Source: Acidobacteriota bacterium
GTDB lineage: Bacteria; Acidobacteriota; Vicinamibacteria; Vicinamibacterales; UBA8438
Reading direction: 5' to 3'
Length of the DNA: 19,354 nucleotides
NCBI GenBank assembly: GCA_005778315.1
Contig: SXOW01000323.1
Coordinates: 1-19,354, forward strand
The translations under genes were made by a program, and so were the position numbers. Of the stretch, positions 1 through 6,849 are shown piece after piece. The notes beneath the pieces are model-generated. The model had not been told where the DNA came from. It worked only from the letters and a program-made list of their open reading frames with translations, and did not search any database. Position 1 is the stretch's first letter. Each line of letters begins with the position of its first letter.

Positions 1-693
1 ACCACGCCGCCCGCCGGGCACACGATAGCCGTGGCCCCCGGGCTCTCGCAGAGCCTTGAGTTCAAGCAGCTGGACTCGGGCACGTTCGAGCGCCGGTCCG
101 ACACGCCGACGTTCATCGTCACGCTGGGCAATCAGCGCCTGTTCGCGTTCCTTGGCCGCGTGCTCTCGCGCTTCGACCGCCTGCAGCTGCGCTCGCAGTT
201 CGGCGCAGGTGTTGGCGTGGTCTTCGGCCTGACGCTGAATCTGGTCTTCGAGACCGCGCAAGGCGGTCAGGTCACGCGTCACCATGATCGCGACCACGCC
301 GTGCCCACCCCCACGATCGAGCGGTACGGCGTCAGTCACCACGTCACACACGCCGGCGCCGGGGACCACGACCAGATACTCGATGGAACCGCTGTCGCCC
401 TCGGTGACCTGTCGGATGAAATCGGCCACCCGTTCGCGGTCTGTGAGGGAGACGAGGTCGTGGTACCGACGGCCTCCTCGATGCGCGCCCATCAGTGACA
501 CCTGGGCCGCATTCATCGCCAGCACGCGTCCGTCCGCCGCTACCTCAGCGAGGCACGCGGGCTGCTGTTCGATGATGGCCCGAAGACGCGCCCGGACATC
601 AAGCGGCGATGACGGACCTTGCGGTGCCGGCAGGCTTACCGGGTCGCGGTCGGACTCGTGTGCGTCCGCCGCCGGGCGCCTCGCATCGGACAT
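1..693 (-). CDS. PAS domain signalling protein, N-terminal part (3' end outside window)
   Basis: The minus-strand frame is open from an ATG at 693 to the left edge, giving 231 visible residues. I translated it by hand and found no stop. Residues about 35-138 look like a PAS sensor domain: an entry helix (RLRAIIEQQPACLAEV), then 'DGRVLAMNAAQVSLMGAHR', and a last strand ending VAIMVTRDLTALRGLE, the usual PAS-to-linker junction. Residues about 146-215 are a charged Glu/Arg/Gln/Ala helix, probably a coiled-coil signalling linker. There is no membrane segment or signal peptide in the visible part, so it is probably cytoplasmic. The output domain (histidine kinase, diguanylate cyclase or other) lies outside the window and cannot be named. 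The gene is divergent from a PilZ gene, which makes a c-di-GMP link possible but unproven. No strong ribosome-binding site precedes the ATG (only GGTG), so the exact start is uncertain. Confidence 0.72.
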   Translation of the reverse strand, partial: MSDARRPAADAHESDRDPVSLPAPQGPSSPLDVRARLRAIIEQQPACLAEVAADGRVLAMNAAQVSLMGAHRGGRRYHDLVSLTDRERVADFIRQVTEGDSGSIEYLVVVPGAGVCDVVTDAVPLDRGGGHGVVAIMVTRDLTALRGLEDQIQRQAEDHANTCAELRAQLQAVEAREHAAKEREQALIAQRDDERRRVGPALERARVQLLELKALREPGGHGYRVPGGRRG

Positions 694-764
694 TGTCACC
701 AGACACCCCTTTTCAAGCGGTGGGCCAAGTCAGCCCCTACCGCAACCACCTCGACACCTAGCAA

Positions 765-790
765 GCTCCGCACCAGCATCAGCGCGGAGC
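765..790. repeat. Inverted repeat, 7-bp arms
   Basis: GCTCCGC (765-771) and GCGGAGC (784-790) are separated by 12 nt. The dyad lies 72-97 nt upstream of the PAS gene ATG. There is no T-tract on either side, so it is not a classic terminator. It could be an operator or chance in GC-rich DNA. Confidence 0.3.
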
Positions 791-945
791 CCGGATGCGG
801 TGTTCCACTGTCATTTTCACGGCGTTCCGCCCTCCTCCTCCGTCTCTGGCGCATCCTCTTGTGCGAAGGTTGTGCGACGGCCGTTGGCGGCATTGGGCCA
901 ACACAACTGTACGCCGTCATACAGATATGGGATCGACCGAGCCCT

Positions 946-966
946 GGAGCAGGGCCTGGCTGCTCC
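946..966. promoter_or_regulatory. Dyad, possible enhancer site for the sigma-54 promoter
   Basis: GGAGCAG (946-952) and CTGCTCC (960-966) form a perfect 7-bp dyad with a 7-nt centre. Its centre is about 155 nt upstream of the transcription start predicted from the sigma-54-like element at 1087. That distance is typical for bacterial enhancer-binding-protein sites. The dyad and spacing are seen; the role is inferred. Confidence 0.35.
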
Positions 967-1086
967 TCGAGAAGTGCGAGGCGTGCCCTACGATCGGTGG
1001 TCTGACACCAGCAAGCCCGCCCGCCGCAGGCGATTCACGGCAGTCAGGTCGTCCAAGCTGTTGATGCACCTCCGGACTCGCGGAGT

Positions 1087-1102
1087 TGGCACGGCCATTG
1101 AA
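1087..1102 (+). promoter_or_regulatory. Sigma-54 (RpoN) -24/-12 promoter candidate for the PilZ gene
   Basis: TGGCACG, four bases, then TTGAA. The RpoN consensus is TGGCACG-N4-TTGCW, so only one specified base differs (A for C at the -12 element). GG at 1088-1089 and GA at 1100-1101 are in the correct spacing. The predicted start near 1112 leaves a short leader that contains the strong ribosome-binding site AGGAAAGGA (1118-1126) two bases before the ATG at 1129. The agreement of motif, spacing and leader makes this the best promoter call in the window. Confidence 0.6.
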
Positions 1103-1128
1103 ACGGTGTCAGCGGACAGGAAAGGACA

Positions 1129-1869
1129 ATGACGGTGTCTACACCCCAGCCGGCGCCCGCACGAGATGACGAGATGGAGGCCCAGTCCGACCGCGATCGG
1201 AAATCGTCGGCCGCTGGGCGGAATGGTTCGGCGCGCGACCGTCGCCGCTCTCACCGCCACCCGCACGAGGCTGTGCCAGGCATCGGCGCCGTCACGCTCT
1301 ATCCCGAAGACCCTGCCCGACTCCTGAACATCTCATCGTCGGGGCTCCTGGTCAGTTGCTCGCGACGCCTGATGCCGGACACACGCGCGAAATTCGTTCT
1401 GCAATGCAACGACGACGAGAAGCTGGTGGTGACCGGACGTGTGGTGCGGAGCAAACTCGTCGCGGCCGGCGGGTCCGGCGCCATCGCCTACGAAACGGCG
1501 ATCTGCGCCGATACCGAACTGGACCTGGAGAAATTCGGCGCGACCATGCCTCCTCCCCAAGCGGATACGGAGCGGACACGCGGGGGTGTCTCCGAGCCTA
1601 TCGACGGAATCTGCGTGACGCCCGGCCGTGAAATGCCGATCAAGGTCTCCCGCCTCAAGGACGACGGGTGTTTCATCGAGCAACCAAACAGGGCGGCACC
1701 GGGTGACCAGCTCAACCTGGCAATCAAGGTGCCACCCGGCGACCCGATCGTCCGTGTGGAGGAAGTCGTGAGCGCCGTAGCCGAGACAAGGTCCTCGGTG
1801 GTCACGATGGCGAGCGGGCGGCTGCTTGACGCGAGCGCGCAGACTGACATGCACGCCAACGACTGGTAG
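1129..1869 (+). CDS. PilZ domain protein (c-di-GMP binding type), with a second PilZ-like domain
   Basis: 246 residues. Residues 1-37 are a charged, probably disordered tail. A PilZ domain follows at about 38-138: the RxxxR motif is present (R39/R43 within RRRSHRHP), as is the N-x-S-x-x-G motif (NISSSG, 67-72). In known PilZ proteins these two motifs wrap c-di-GMP, so binding is likely. Residues about 157-232 (ICVTPGREMPIKVSRLKDDGCFIEQ and beyond) resemble a second, degenerate PilZ-type barrel without RxxxR. There is no signal peptide or membrane helix, so it is cytoplasmic. The ribosome-binding site AGGAAAGGA fixes the ATG at 1129. The sigma-54-like promoter suggests control by an enhancer-binding protein, often linked to motility, pili or exopolysaccharide. 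The 122 bp after the stop, up to the convergent phosphatase gene, hold no clear terminator. Confidence 0.85.
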   Translation: MTVSTPQPAPARDDEMEAQSDRDRKSSAAGRNGSARDRRRSHRHPHEAVPGIGAVTLYPEDPARLLNISSSGLLVSCSRRLMPDTRAKFVLQCNDDEKLVVTGRVVRSKLVAAGGSGAIAYETAICADTELDLEKFGATMPPPQADTERTRGGVSEPIDGICVTPGREMPIKVSRLKDDGCFIEQPNRAAPGDQLNLAIKVPPGDPIVRVEEVVSAVAETRSSVVTMASGRLLDASAQTDMHANDW

Positions 1870-1991
1870 CCTCACCCCCGCGGGTCAACGCCCCACAACA
1901 CATGCGAGCCACGACCGGACGCTCCAGGGTGAGCAGGACGGGCCTGGCGGAGAGACTCCGGATGGTCAGTGTCGGTGGCATGTTGGTCCGC

Positions 1992-3635
1992 TCACACGGG
2001 TCGTGCCAGTTGCGTCTCATAGAAGGGTTCGAGCCGATCGATGGCATCGAGCGGCTGGCGATCGACATCCCACCTGAACTGCCGCAGCACCATGCGGTCC
2101 GCAAGGAAGTCAACCAGGGTGAACCCGTGGTCCTCCACCGGCGCGACCGACTCCTCCAACTCCAGATGCGCCGGCGTGGTCGGGCCGATGCCGCGCACGA
2201 CCGACGGGAATCCACTGATGGACGTACCAATCGGGCCACTCAGCACGGTTGTGATCGGCCGCGCATTGAGGTTCACGGTCCCGGCCCGATGCATCCGCCC
2301 CACCCCAATGGCATGCAGGTCACCACTGACAATCACCGGGGCTCGGCCAGGCTGGCTGCCGATCGCGTGCGCCAGTCGATCGTGCTGCTTCAGCCACCCC
2401 TCCTGCCAATACGGTTTGGCCACCGCCGTCGTCAAGGTGCCGTTCTCCGGGTCGAGAATATCGGGGTACCACTCGCCCCATTTTCCCGCGCTCCATCCGA
2501 ACGGATTCGACGGCGCGTGAACGAGGTGGCCGACCCCGGCCGCGCGCGTGCGCTCCATCAACCAGCGCTCGACCTGCGCGTCGACGAACACGGCGTTTGG
2601 CCCGCCGAGGTTCATCGTCCGGCGCACGTCGTACAGCAACACTTCCGCGAGGTTGCCGTAGCGCACGGTGCCAAAACTTTCGGACAGGTCTCCACGATCG
2701 CTGGCGGACGACCACGGAAGGCCCGCCGGACGCGTCGCATCCGGGAGGAACTCCGGGTAGTACAGCTGTTGGGTCGCGCGCGCCAACTGGAGTTGAAACC
2801 ACGGCACGGGAAAACTGGCGATGTCGTCCGTCACGGCATCGTTCTCCCAGTGGTCGTGGTCGTCCTGCAGGAAGAACACGGGCGTGGACCGAAAATCGCT
2901 CCCGTATACCGGCACAATCTGTGGCCCGGCGGCCGCCTTCATCGCTGTCTCGTTGCTGGCGCCGAACACGGTGTCGGAGAAGTCGAAATTCGACGTCCGC
3001 CCGCTCGGGCTCAGCTGGCCAGCGTTCTCACCCTGCCAGGTATGCAGATCCCAGTAGATGTGATCGCCATTCGCCACCGCCGCATCCGGCTCGAAGGACA
3101 GGGCGCGCCGGAGCAGTCGGTTGCGAATGGCGGTCGGCAGGAATCCTGCTCGCTGGCCGATCCCGTCGTATGACCCACCAGGTCCGCCGGCACAGGTAAA
3201 GAACAGCAGGCGGAACCGTTCGGGCGCCCCGTCCGGCGCAGGAAAGGTCGACAGCGGCCACGGCTCGCACAGCGCTCGCCCATCCGCCGCCTCCAGCGAC
3301 AGCGCATATCGGCGTCCCGGCTCGAGGTCGGCTGCGTAGAATTGCCAGTACTCGCCCGCCGTGTCATTCATCCGACCGGTCACCGCGGAGGGGCCCACCC
3401 GTAGCCGAGGCGCAGCCGGCAGGGCTCGGTCGAACGACACCTTCAGCAGCATCCGGGTGTCGCTCACGGTCGGAAGCAAGTGCCGTACACGGCCCGCGTC
3501 CCAACCCTGGACCACCGGCGGGGCACCTTGCTCGGCCATCTCACTCAGGGGAAACCGACCGAAGAACGCCGCGCCCATGGCACCGGCGGTACCCGACAGG
3601 AACCGCCGCCGATCCACGCGCTGTCGCTTCGTCAT
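1992..3635 (-). CDS. PhoD-like metallophosphatase, Tat-exported
   Basis: 547 residues. The N-terminus carries a twin-arginine signal (RRRFLSGTAGAMGAAFFG, from residue 9), so folded export to the periplasm or surface is expected. An N-terminal beta domain (about 40-135) precedes the catalytic domain, as in alkaline phosphatase D. Likely metal ligands are visible: the cysteine in RLLFFTCAG (C148, matching the iron-binding cysteine of PhoD), NGDHIYWD (189-196), DDHDHWEND (258-266) and SGDLHAIG (437-444). The family hydrolyses phosphomonoesters or phosphodiesters. The substrate here is unknown, and many acidobacterial and planctomycete members have no tested activity. GGAGG six bases before the ATG supports the start. 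The gene is divergent from the small secreted protein at 3736. No pho box was recognised, so phosphate regulation is not shown. Confidence 0.85.
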   Translation of the reverse strand: MTKRQRVDRRRFLSGTAGAMGAAFFGRFPLSEMAEQGAPPVVQGWDAGRVRHLLPTVSDTRMLLKVSFDRALPAAPRLRVGPSAVTGRMNDTAGEYWQFYAADLEPGRRYALSLEAADGRALCEPWPLSTFPAPDGAPERFRLLFFTCAGGPGGSYDGIGQRAGFLPTAIRNRLLRRALSFEPDAAVANGDHIYWDLHTWQGENAGQLSPSGRTSNFDFSDTVFGASNETAMKAAAGPQIVPVYGSDFRSTPVFFLQDDHDHWENDAVTDDIASFPVPWFQLQLARATQQLYYPEFLPDATRPAGLPWSSASDRGDLSESFGTVRYGNLAEVLLYDVRRTMNLGGPNAVFVDAQVERWLMERTRAAGVGHLVHAPSNPFGWSAGKWGEWYPDILDPENGTLTTAVAKPYWQEGWLKQHDRLAHAIGSQPGRAPVIVSGDLHAIGVGRMHRAGTVNLNARPITTVLSGPIGTSISGFPSVVRGIGPTTPAHLELEESVAPVEDHGFTLVDFLADRMVLRQFRWDVDRQPLDAIDRLEPFYETQLARPV

Positions 3636-3652
3636 GGGCGCCTCCGGGACCG

Positions 3653-3658
3653 ATTATA
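3653..3658 (-). promoter_or_regulatory. -10 box (TATAAT) for the PhoD-like gene
   Basis: A perfect TATAAT reads on the minus strand in the 100-bp divergent gap. No good -35 hexamer lies 16-19 bp upstream; a TG two bases before the box gives a near-extended -10. The start would fall near 3646, leaving a leader of about 11 nt that still includes GGAGG (3641-3645). Confidence 0.4.
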
Positions 3659-3694
3659 TGCAGTCGCGAGAGGGGTGAGGACACGCGGGAACAG

Positions 3695-3700
3695 TATGAT
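3695..3700 (+). promoter_or_regulatory. -10-like box (TATGAT) for the small secreted protein
   Basis: TATGAT matches five of six consensus bases and would give a start near 3707, about 29 nt before the GTG start. No convincing -35 element was found. Confidence 0.3.
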
Positions 3701-3735
3701 GGCCTCGAATCGAGACCCCACACCAGGGAGACACG

Positions 3736-4266
3736 GTGAACAAGCGACACCCCGCGTGGAAGCGCGACCTCTGTATCCTGGCCCTCCTCCTGACCTCGGC
3801 GTCACCGGTGATGGCGCAGGGTGGACAACCCGACGACGCCGTGCGCGCCATCATCGAAGGCACGTGGGCGCTCGTGGAATGGCACGTCGACGGCAGGGTG
3901 ATCGACCCGCCAGAGATGGACGGATGGTGGATGGTGCACGACGGCGTCGTGATGGCAACCAGGCACCGCGAGGGCGACCAGGGATACGAATCGACGGCGG
4001 GCTACGGCACCTATACGTGGGGGCCCACCAGCTGGACCTATGGGTACGACCGCTCCGAGGACCGGCGCGGGAGCGCGTCGGATGACACCACGCTCGTCAT
4101 CCAGGCCATTCCGCAACGCACCTTCGAGATCACCTGGGATGGCGGCCACCTCATTCTCGAAGATGCCGCGCGCACGCTCCGGTGGGACTACGACGTGGAC
4201 GACCGTACGTTCCTTCTGATGGCAGGCAGCGGCAGGGTGATCCGAAAATACCGTCGCGTCGACTGA
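3736..4266 (+). CDS. Small secreted protein, possibly lipocalin-like; function unknown
   Basis: 176 residues. The start is a GTG, chosen because AGGGAG (3725-3730) lies five bases upstream and the frame opens directly into a Sec signal peptide (KRDLCILALLLTSASPVMA, cleavage after residue 27 or so). The mature part begins with 'IEGTWALVEWHVDG' and continues as alternating beta strands rich in Trp, Tyr and Asp, ending 'RVIRKYRRVD'. The opening is like the strand A region of lipocalin-like or META-type beta-barrel proteins ('GTW.LV'), but the match is too short to assign a family. There are no cysteines in the mature part and no catalytic motif. Its stop lies 16 bp from the end of the convergent gene at 4283. 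The product is probably periplasmic; its role is not known. Confidence 0.75.
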   Translation: MNKRHPAWKRDLCILALLLTSASPVMAQGGQPDDAVRAIIEGTWALVEWHVDGRVIDPPEMDGWWMVHDGVVMATRHREGDQGYESTAGYGTYTWGPTSWTYGYDRSEDRRGSASDDTTLVIQAIPQRTFEITWDGGHLILEDAARTLRWDYDVDDRTFLLMAGSGRVIRKYRRVD

Positions 4267-4282
4267 TCGAGATCCGGCGCGC

Positions 4283-5212
4283 CTACGGGGTGACCGTGAC
4301 CACGATGTCTTGGGCGGTGAACAGCGCCCCATCACTGGCCAGCGCCCGCAGGACATAGGTGCCTGGCTCCTCGAAGCTGGCCACTGCTTCCCATTTCCCG
4401 TCCGGAGGGACCGGCGGGATTTCAAATGGCGGAGACCACGGGGAGTTCGCGTACGGCCGGGTGTCCTGCCAGACTTTCAGTTGCACGGGATTGAAGGTCA
4501 CCTGTCCCGCGCCGCGGTAGACAAACCAGGACAAGCGCAGCCCGTTCGGATTGCCGGGCACGACCTGTTGGGGCGGCCGGTAGGCAGGATGGCGTTCGCT
4601 CTGGTCGCGTGGCGTGCTCGGACGCAAGGTCACCCCCGCTTTGGTCGATGACGGAATACCATCGGCATCGGTGGCAAACGCGACCAGCGGCAACTCCTCC
4701 CCCACCCGCACACGACGTCGCTGGTCCACCCCAAGGTTGACCTCAGGCGGCTCGTTCCACTGCCAATCCTGGCTGACCCCGCCGCGATTCGCCCCGACCT
4801 CGGTGCCAATGACCTGCTTGTCGACGAGATAGTCCGACCGTAAGGAGGCGTAGGTTCGGTGCGTCGTGCCGTGGGTGGTCAGGGTCCAGACCAACTCCTG
4901 GTCGCCGAAATCGGCCGGCACCTGCACCTGAAACAGGAACATGTTCCGGCGAGGCAGAAAATGGGTCGGCTGACCGCGGTCCGGCCCACCCGGCTCGATG
5001 TTGTTCTCAGGTCCGACTGGCACATCGAGCTCTTCCTCCCAGTTGTCGTTCATGTAGCCGAAGAAGAGCGTGTAGGTACCGTCCTCGTTCTGCCACCACC
5101 CTTCGAACGCGGGCGAGACGCTCTGGCCGCGAGAATACGTCAGCTGGGCATCCGCGGCCCCAGGAAGCCACAAGAGGCCCAATGCAACCACGAGCAAAAA
5201 TCGCAGGCACAT
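4283..5212 (-). CDS. Secreted two-domain beta-sandwich protein, partner of the copper monooxygenase gene
   Basis: 309 residues. It has a Sec signal peptide (MCLRFLLVVALGLLWLPGAADA). The first part (about 24-150) is rich in Trp, Asn and Glu (EGWWQNEDGTYTLFFGYMND, then PTHFLPRRNMFLFQVQVP) and matches no named domain I recognise. The second part (about 165-308) looks like an Ig/PKD-type sandwich: 'PPEVNLGVDQRRRVRVGEELPL' at its start and 'FEEPGTYVLRALASDGALF' near its end. No catalytic motif is visible. It follows the cytochrome/copper monooxygenase gene by 18 nt on the same strand, so the two are very probably cotranscribed. This suggests a periplasmic binding, scaffolding or maturation role for that enzyme, which is inference. 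No clear ribosome-binding site precedes the ATG; translation may depend on coupling to the upstream gene. Confidence 0.78.
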   Translation of the reverse strand: MCLRFLLVVALGLLWLPGAADAQLTYSRGQSVSPAFEGWWQNEDGTYTLFFGYMNDNWEEELDVPVGPENNIEPGGPDRGQPTHFLPRRNMFLFQVQVPADFGDQELVWTLTTHGTTHRTYASLRSDYLVDKQVIGTEVGANRGGVSQDWQWNEPPEVNLGVDQRRRVRVGEELPLVAFATDADGIPSSTKAGVTLRPSTPRDQSERHPAYRPPQQVVPGNPNGLRLSWFVYRGAGQVTFNPVQLKVWQDTRPYANSPWSPPFEIPPVPPDGKWEAVASFEEPGTYVLRALASDGALFTAQDIVVTVTP

Positions 5213-5230
5213 GGCGTGGTCTGGGTCCGG

Positions 5231-6667
5231 TCAGGGAGCCGATTCCTGAGAGGGGAAACGGACCTGGCACAGCGGACACCCGATGACGACGTCATTCTTC
5301 GTCAACCCGAGCCGGTCGCGGCGCTCACCCATTTCCTGTTCGAATTCCTCGTCGGTCAGCGCGATCGCCTCGCCGAGATCGATGAACATGTTGGCCACGG
5401 AGCGTCGGCCGCCGCCGCCCCAGTTCCGGGTGTCCGCGACATTCCGGTTCCCTGGCGTCGTGTCCATGAACCCGATCAAATGCAGGATCGTCCCTTCCGG
5501 CAGCAACGGTGCGGCGTCGTCCTCGTACGCGTAGCTGCGGACCCAGTTGTGGTCATAGCCGGCACACGTCAGGGTCTGCACGCTGTGTCCCCAGATCGCC
5601 TCCAGGCACATCCTGACGCCCGGGGCGTGCATATGCGGCTCGAAGGTGAGGATCTTGGTGTGCTGCTCGAGGACGGTGTAGGCGTGCAACTGCTGGTCGG
5701 GCGTGGTCGGCTTGATCGAGATGTCGACGCCGTTCGCAGTCAGCCTGTTGATCCAGGTCACACTCGGCTTGTAGCCCACGGGGTGCAGCTTGAAGGCGAA
5801 CTCCAGGTAGGCCTTCGTCTCGCCTCCATTCGAATGCAGGTGGGCGGTCTCGAGATTCAACACCGACCCCGCCGCCAGAATCCGGCCCGCGTCAGGCGGG
5901 AAGATGTCGGCGTTGCGGCCCACCTCATGCACCGGCCACACGGTGGTGGTGTCACCCGTGAACGCCTCCGGCTGCTCGACCTCTACGACGTGCGATGAGT
6001 AGTTGAGGTGATGGAAGACGAAGCGTCCCCCGACCGTGCTGCTCGCGCCATCCCGCGGGATGTCGTTGACCTCGCGGATCTCCACCGCCGCGACATACCG
6101 ATCCTCGGTCAGCCCTGTGGGCACGACGCCGACCGGCTCCCAGCGGTCGGCGCCGGAAGCATGCACGGTGATTTCGGGTGAACGCAACACCAGGTCGGGC
6201 GTGCCGATGCGCCAGCTCGCTTCATCGGCACCCGCGACAAACTTCGGTGGCGGCAGATCTTCAGGATTCCCGCGGGGGGCGCCGTTGTCGGCCCAGCTCG
6301 CGATCGCGGCGATCTCTTCTTCGGTGAGAGACGGGTCGTCCTTATAGTCTTGAATGCCCAGGTCTTTCTCAATGAACCAGGGGGGCATCGCCCCGCGCTC
6401 GTTCCGCAGCGCCGTCCGGCTCTTCATGGCCCGCGCCCAGGGGCGGGCCTCTTCGTAGGTCAGGAGCGACATCGGAGCCACCGAATCGGGCCGATGGCAG
6501 TGTTGACAGCTCCGCTGCAGGATCGGCGCGATATCGCGGGAAAAGGTGACCTCTGTCACGGCGCCCGGCTGAGCGGCCATCGCCGTTCCGGCACTCAGTG
6601 TCAGGACCGTCCCAACCAGCACCGACGAACCCGCGAGCCGGAACGTCTGTCGACGCGTCATGGGCAT
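5231..6667 (-). CDS. Cytochrome c fused to a copper type II (PHM/DBH-like) monooxygenase
   Basis: 478 residues from the ATG at 6667, chosen because GAGGGGAG lies five bases upstream; an in-frame ATG farther out lacks one. The N-terminus is signal-like (TRRQTFRLAGSS then a hydrophobic run to AMAA). Residues 40-130 form a c-type haem domain: CQHCH (54-58) binds haem, and M94 in RGAMPPW is the likely distal ligand. The rest resembles copper type II ascorbate-dependent monooxygenases such as PHM and dopamine beta-hydroxylase. Candidate CuH ligands are H219-H220 (FHHLNYSSH) plus H277 or H279 (HLHSNG). Candidate CuM ligands are H345/H347 (HMHAPG) and M427 (ANMFID). A CPLC pair (464-467) near the end could bind a metal or form a disulfide. 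A haem domain on the same chain could deliver electrons in place of ascorbate. The substrate is unknown. It is first in a two-gene minus-strand unit. Confidence 0.82.
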   Translation of the reverse strand: MPMTRRQTFRLAGSSVLVGTVLTLSAGTAMAAQPGAVTEVTFSRDIAPILQRSCQHCHRPDSVAPMSLLTYEEARPWARAMKSRTALRNERGAMPPWFIEKDLGIQDYKDDPSLTEEEIAAIASWADNGAPRGNPEDLPPPKFVAGADEASWRIGTPDLVLRSPEITVHASGADRWEPVGVVPTGLTEDRYVAAVEIREVNDIPRDGASSTVGGRFVFHHLNYSSHVVEVEQPEAFTGDTTTVWPVHEVGRNADIFPPDAGRILAAGSVLNLETAHLHSNGGETKAYLEFAFKLHPVGYKPSVTWINRLTANGVDISIKPTTPDQQLHAYTVLEQHTKILTFEPHMHAPGVRMCLEAIWGHSVQTLTCAGYDHNWVRSYAYEDDAAPLLPEGTILHLIGFMDTTPGNRNVADTRNWGGGGRRSVANMFIDLGEAIALTDEEFEQEMGERRDRLGLTKNDVVIGCPLCQVRFPSQESAP

Positions 6668-6720
6668 CGCAACTCCCCTCAGACCTGGTAACGAGGACAA
6701 CACTGTCTAGCTGAGCTGCG

Positions 6721-6749
6721 ACCGTATCACGCGAATTTTCGAGCGTCAA
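6721..6749 (-). promoter_or_regulatory. Sigma-70-type promoter candidate for the cytochrome/copper monooxygenase operon
   Basis: Reading on the minus strand: TTGACG (6749-6744), 17 nt, then TACGGT (6726-6721). The -35 matches five of six bases, the -10 only three. The spacer holds a small dyad, CGAA-AA-TTCG (6741-6732), placed where a repressor would sit. The distance to the ATG at 6667 allows a leader of about 45 nt. Confidence 0.4.
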
Positions 6750-6750
6750 T

Positions 6751-6779
6751 CCCTGGCGCGACCCACCACCGCGCCAGGG
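6751..6779. promoter_or_regulatory. Perfect 10-bp inverted repeat between divergent redox operons
   Basis: CCCTGGCGCG (6751-6760) and CGCGCCAGGG (6770-6779) are exact complements around a 9-nt centre. The element abuts the -35 box of the minus-strand operon and lies 71 nt before the quinoprotein ATG. There is no T-tract, and it is upstream of both genes, so it is not a terminator of either. An operator or activator site is the simplest reading, but the regulator is not in the window. Confidence 0.55.
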
Positions 6780-6849
6780 TCGGGCCGTGTCGATGGTTAG
6801 GGATCCTGTTCCCTGTCGATTATGCTTCCGGAGTCGAAGGAGACCCCAC

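Larger units (their letters stand above)
694..1128. other. Divergent intergenic region (PAS / PilZ), 435 bp
   Basis: No convincing gene is seen here. Open frames on both strands have no ribosome-binding site and no recognisable protein. The region holds two short perfect dyads (765-790 and 946-966) and a sigma-54-type promoter next to the PilZ start. No tRNA-like or riboswitch-like fold was recognised. Confidence 0.6.

Noticed and set aside
284..1132. Plus-strand open frame of 282 codons over the PAS gene and intergenic region
   Set aside because: Ser/Arg/Pro-rich translation without a domain; the minus-strand PAS frame explains the coding signal up to 693.
1902..3173. Long plus-strand open frame (423 codons) opposite the PhoD-like gene
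   Set aside because: The opposite strand has a clear Tat leader and metal motifs. The plus-strand translation is Arg/Pro/His-rich with no ribosome-binding site, a GC-rich shadow.
4859..5998. Plus-strand open frame of 379 codons opposite the copper monooxygenase operon
   Set aside because: It crosses two real minus-strand genes and has no recognisable domain or ribosome-binding site.
6787..6849. Upstream extension of the PQQ dehydrogenase
   Set aside because: The first 21 codons lack a ribosome-binding site and would put Arg-rich sequence before the leader, whereas AAGGAG precedes the ATG at 6850.
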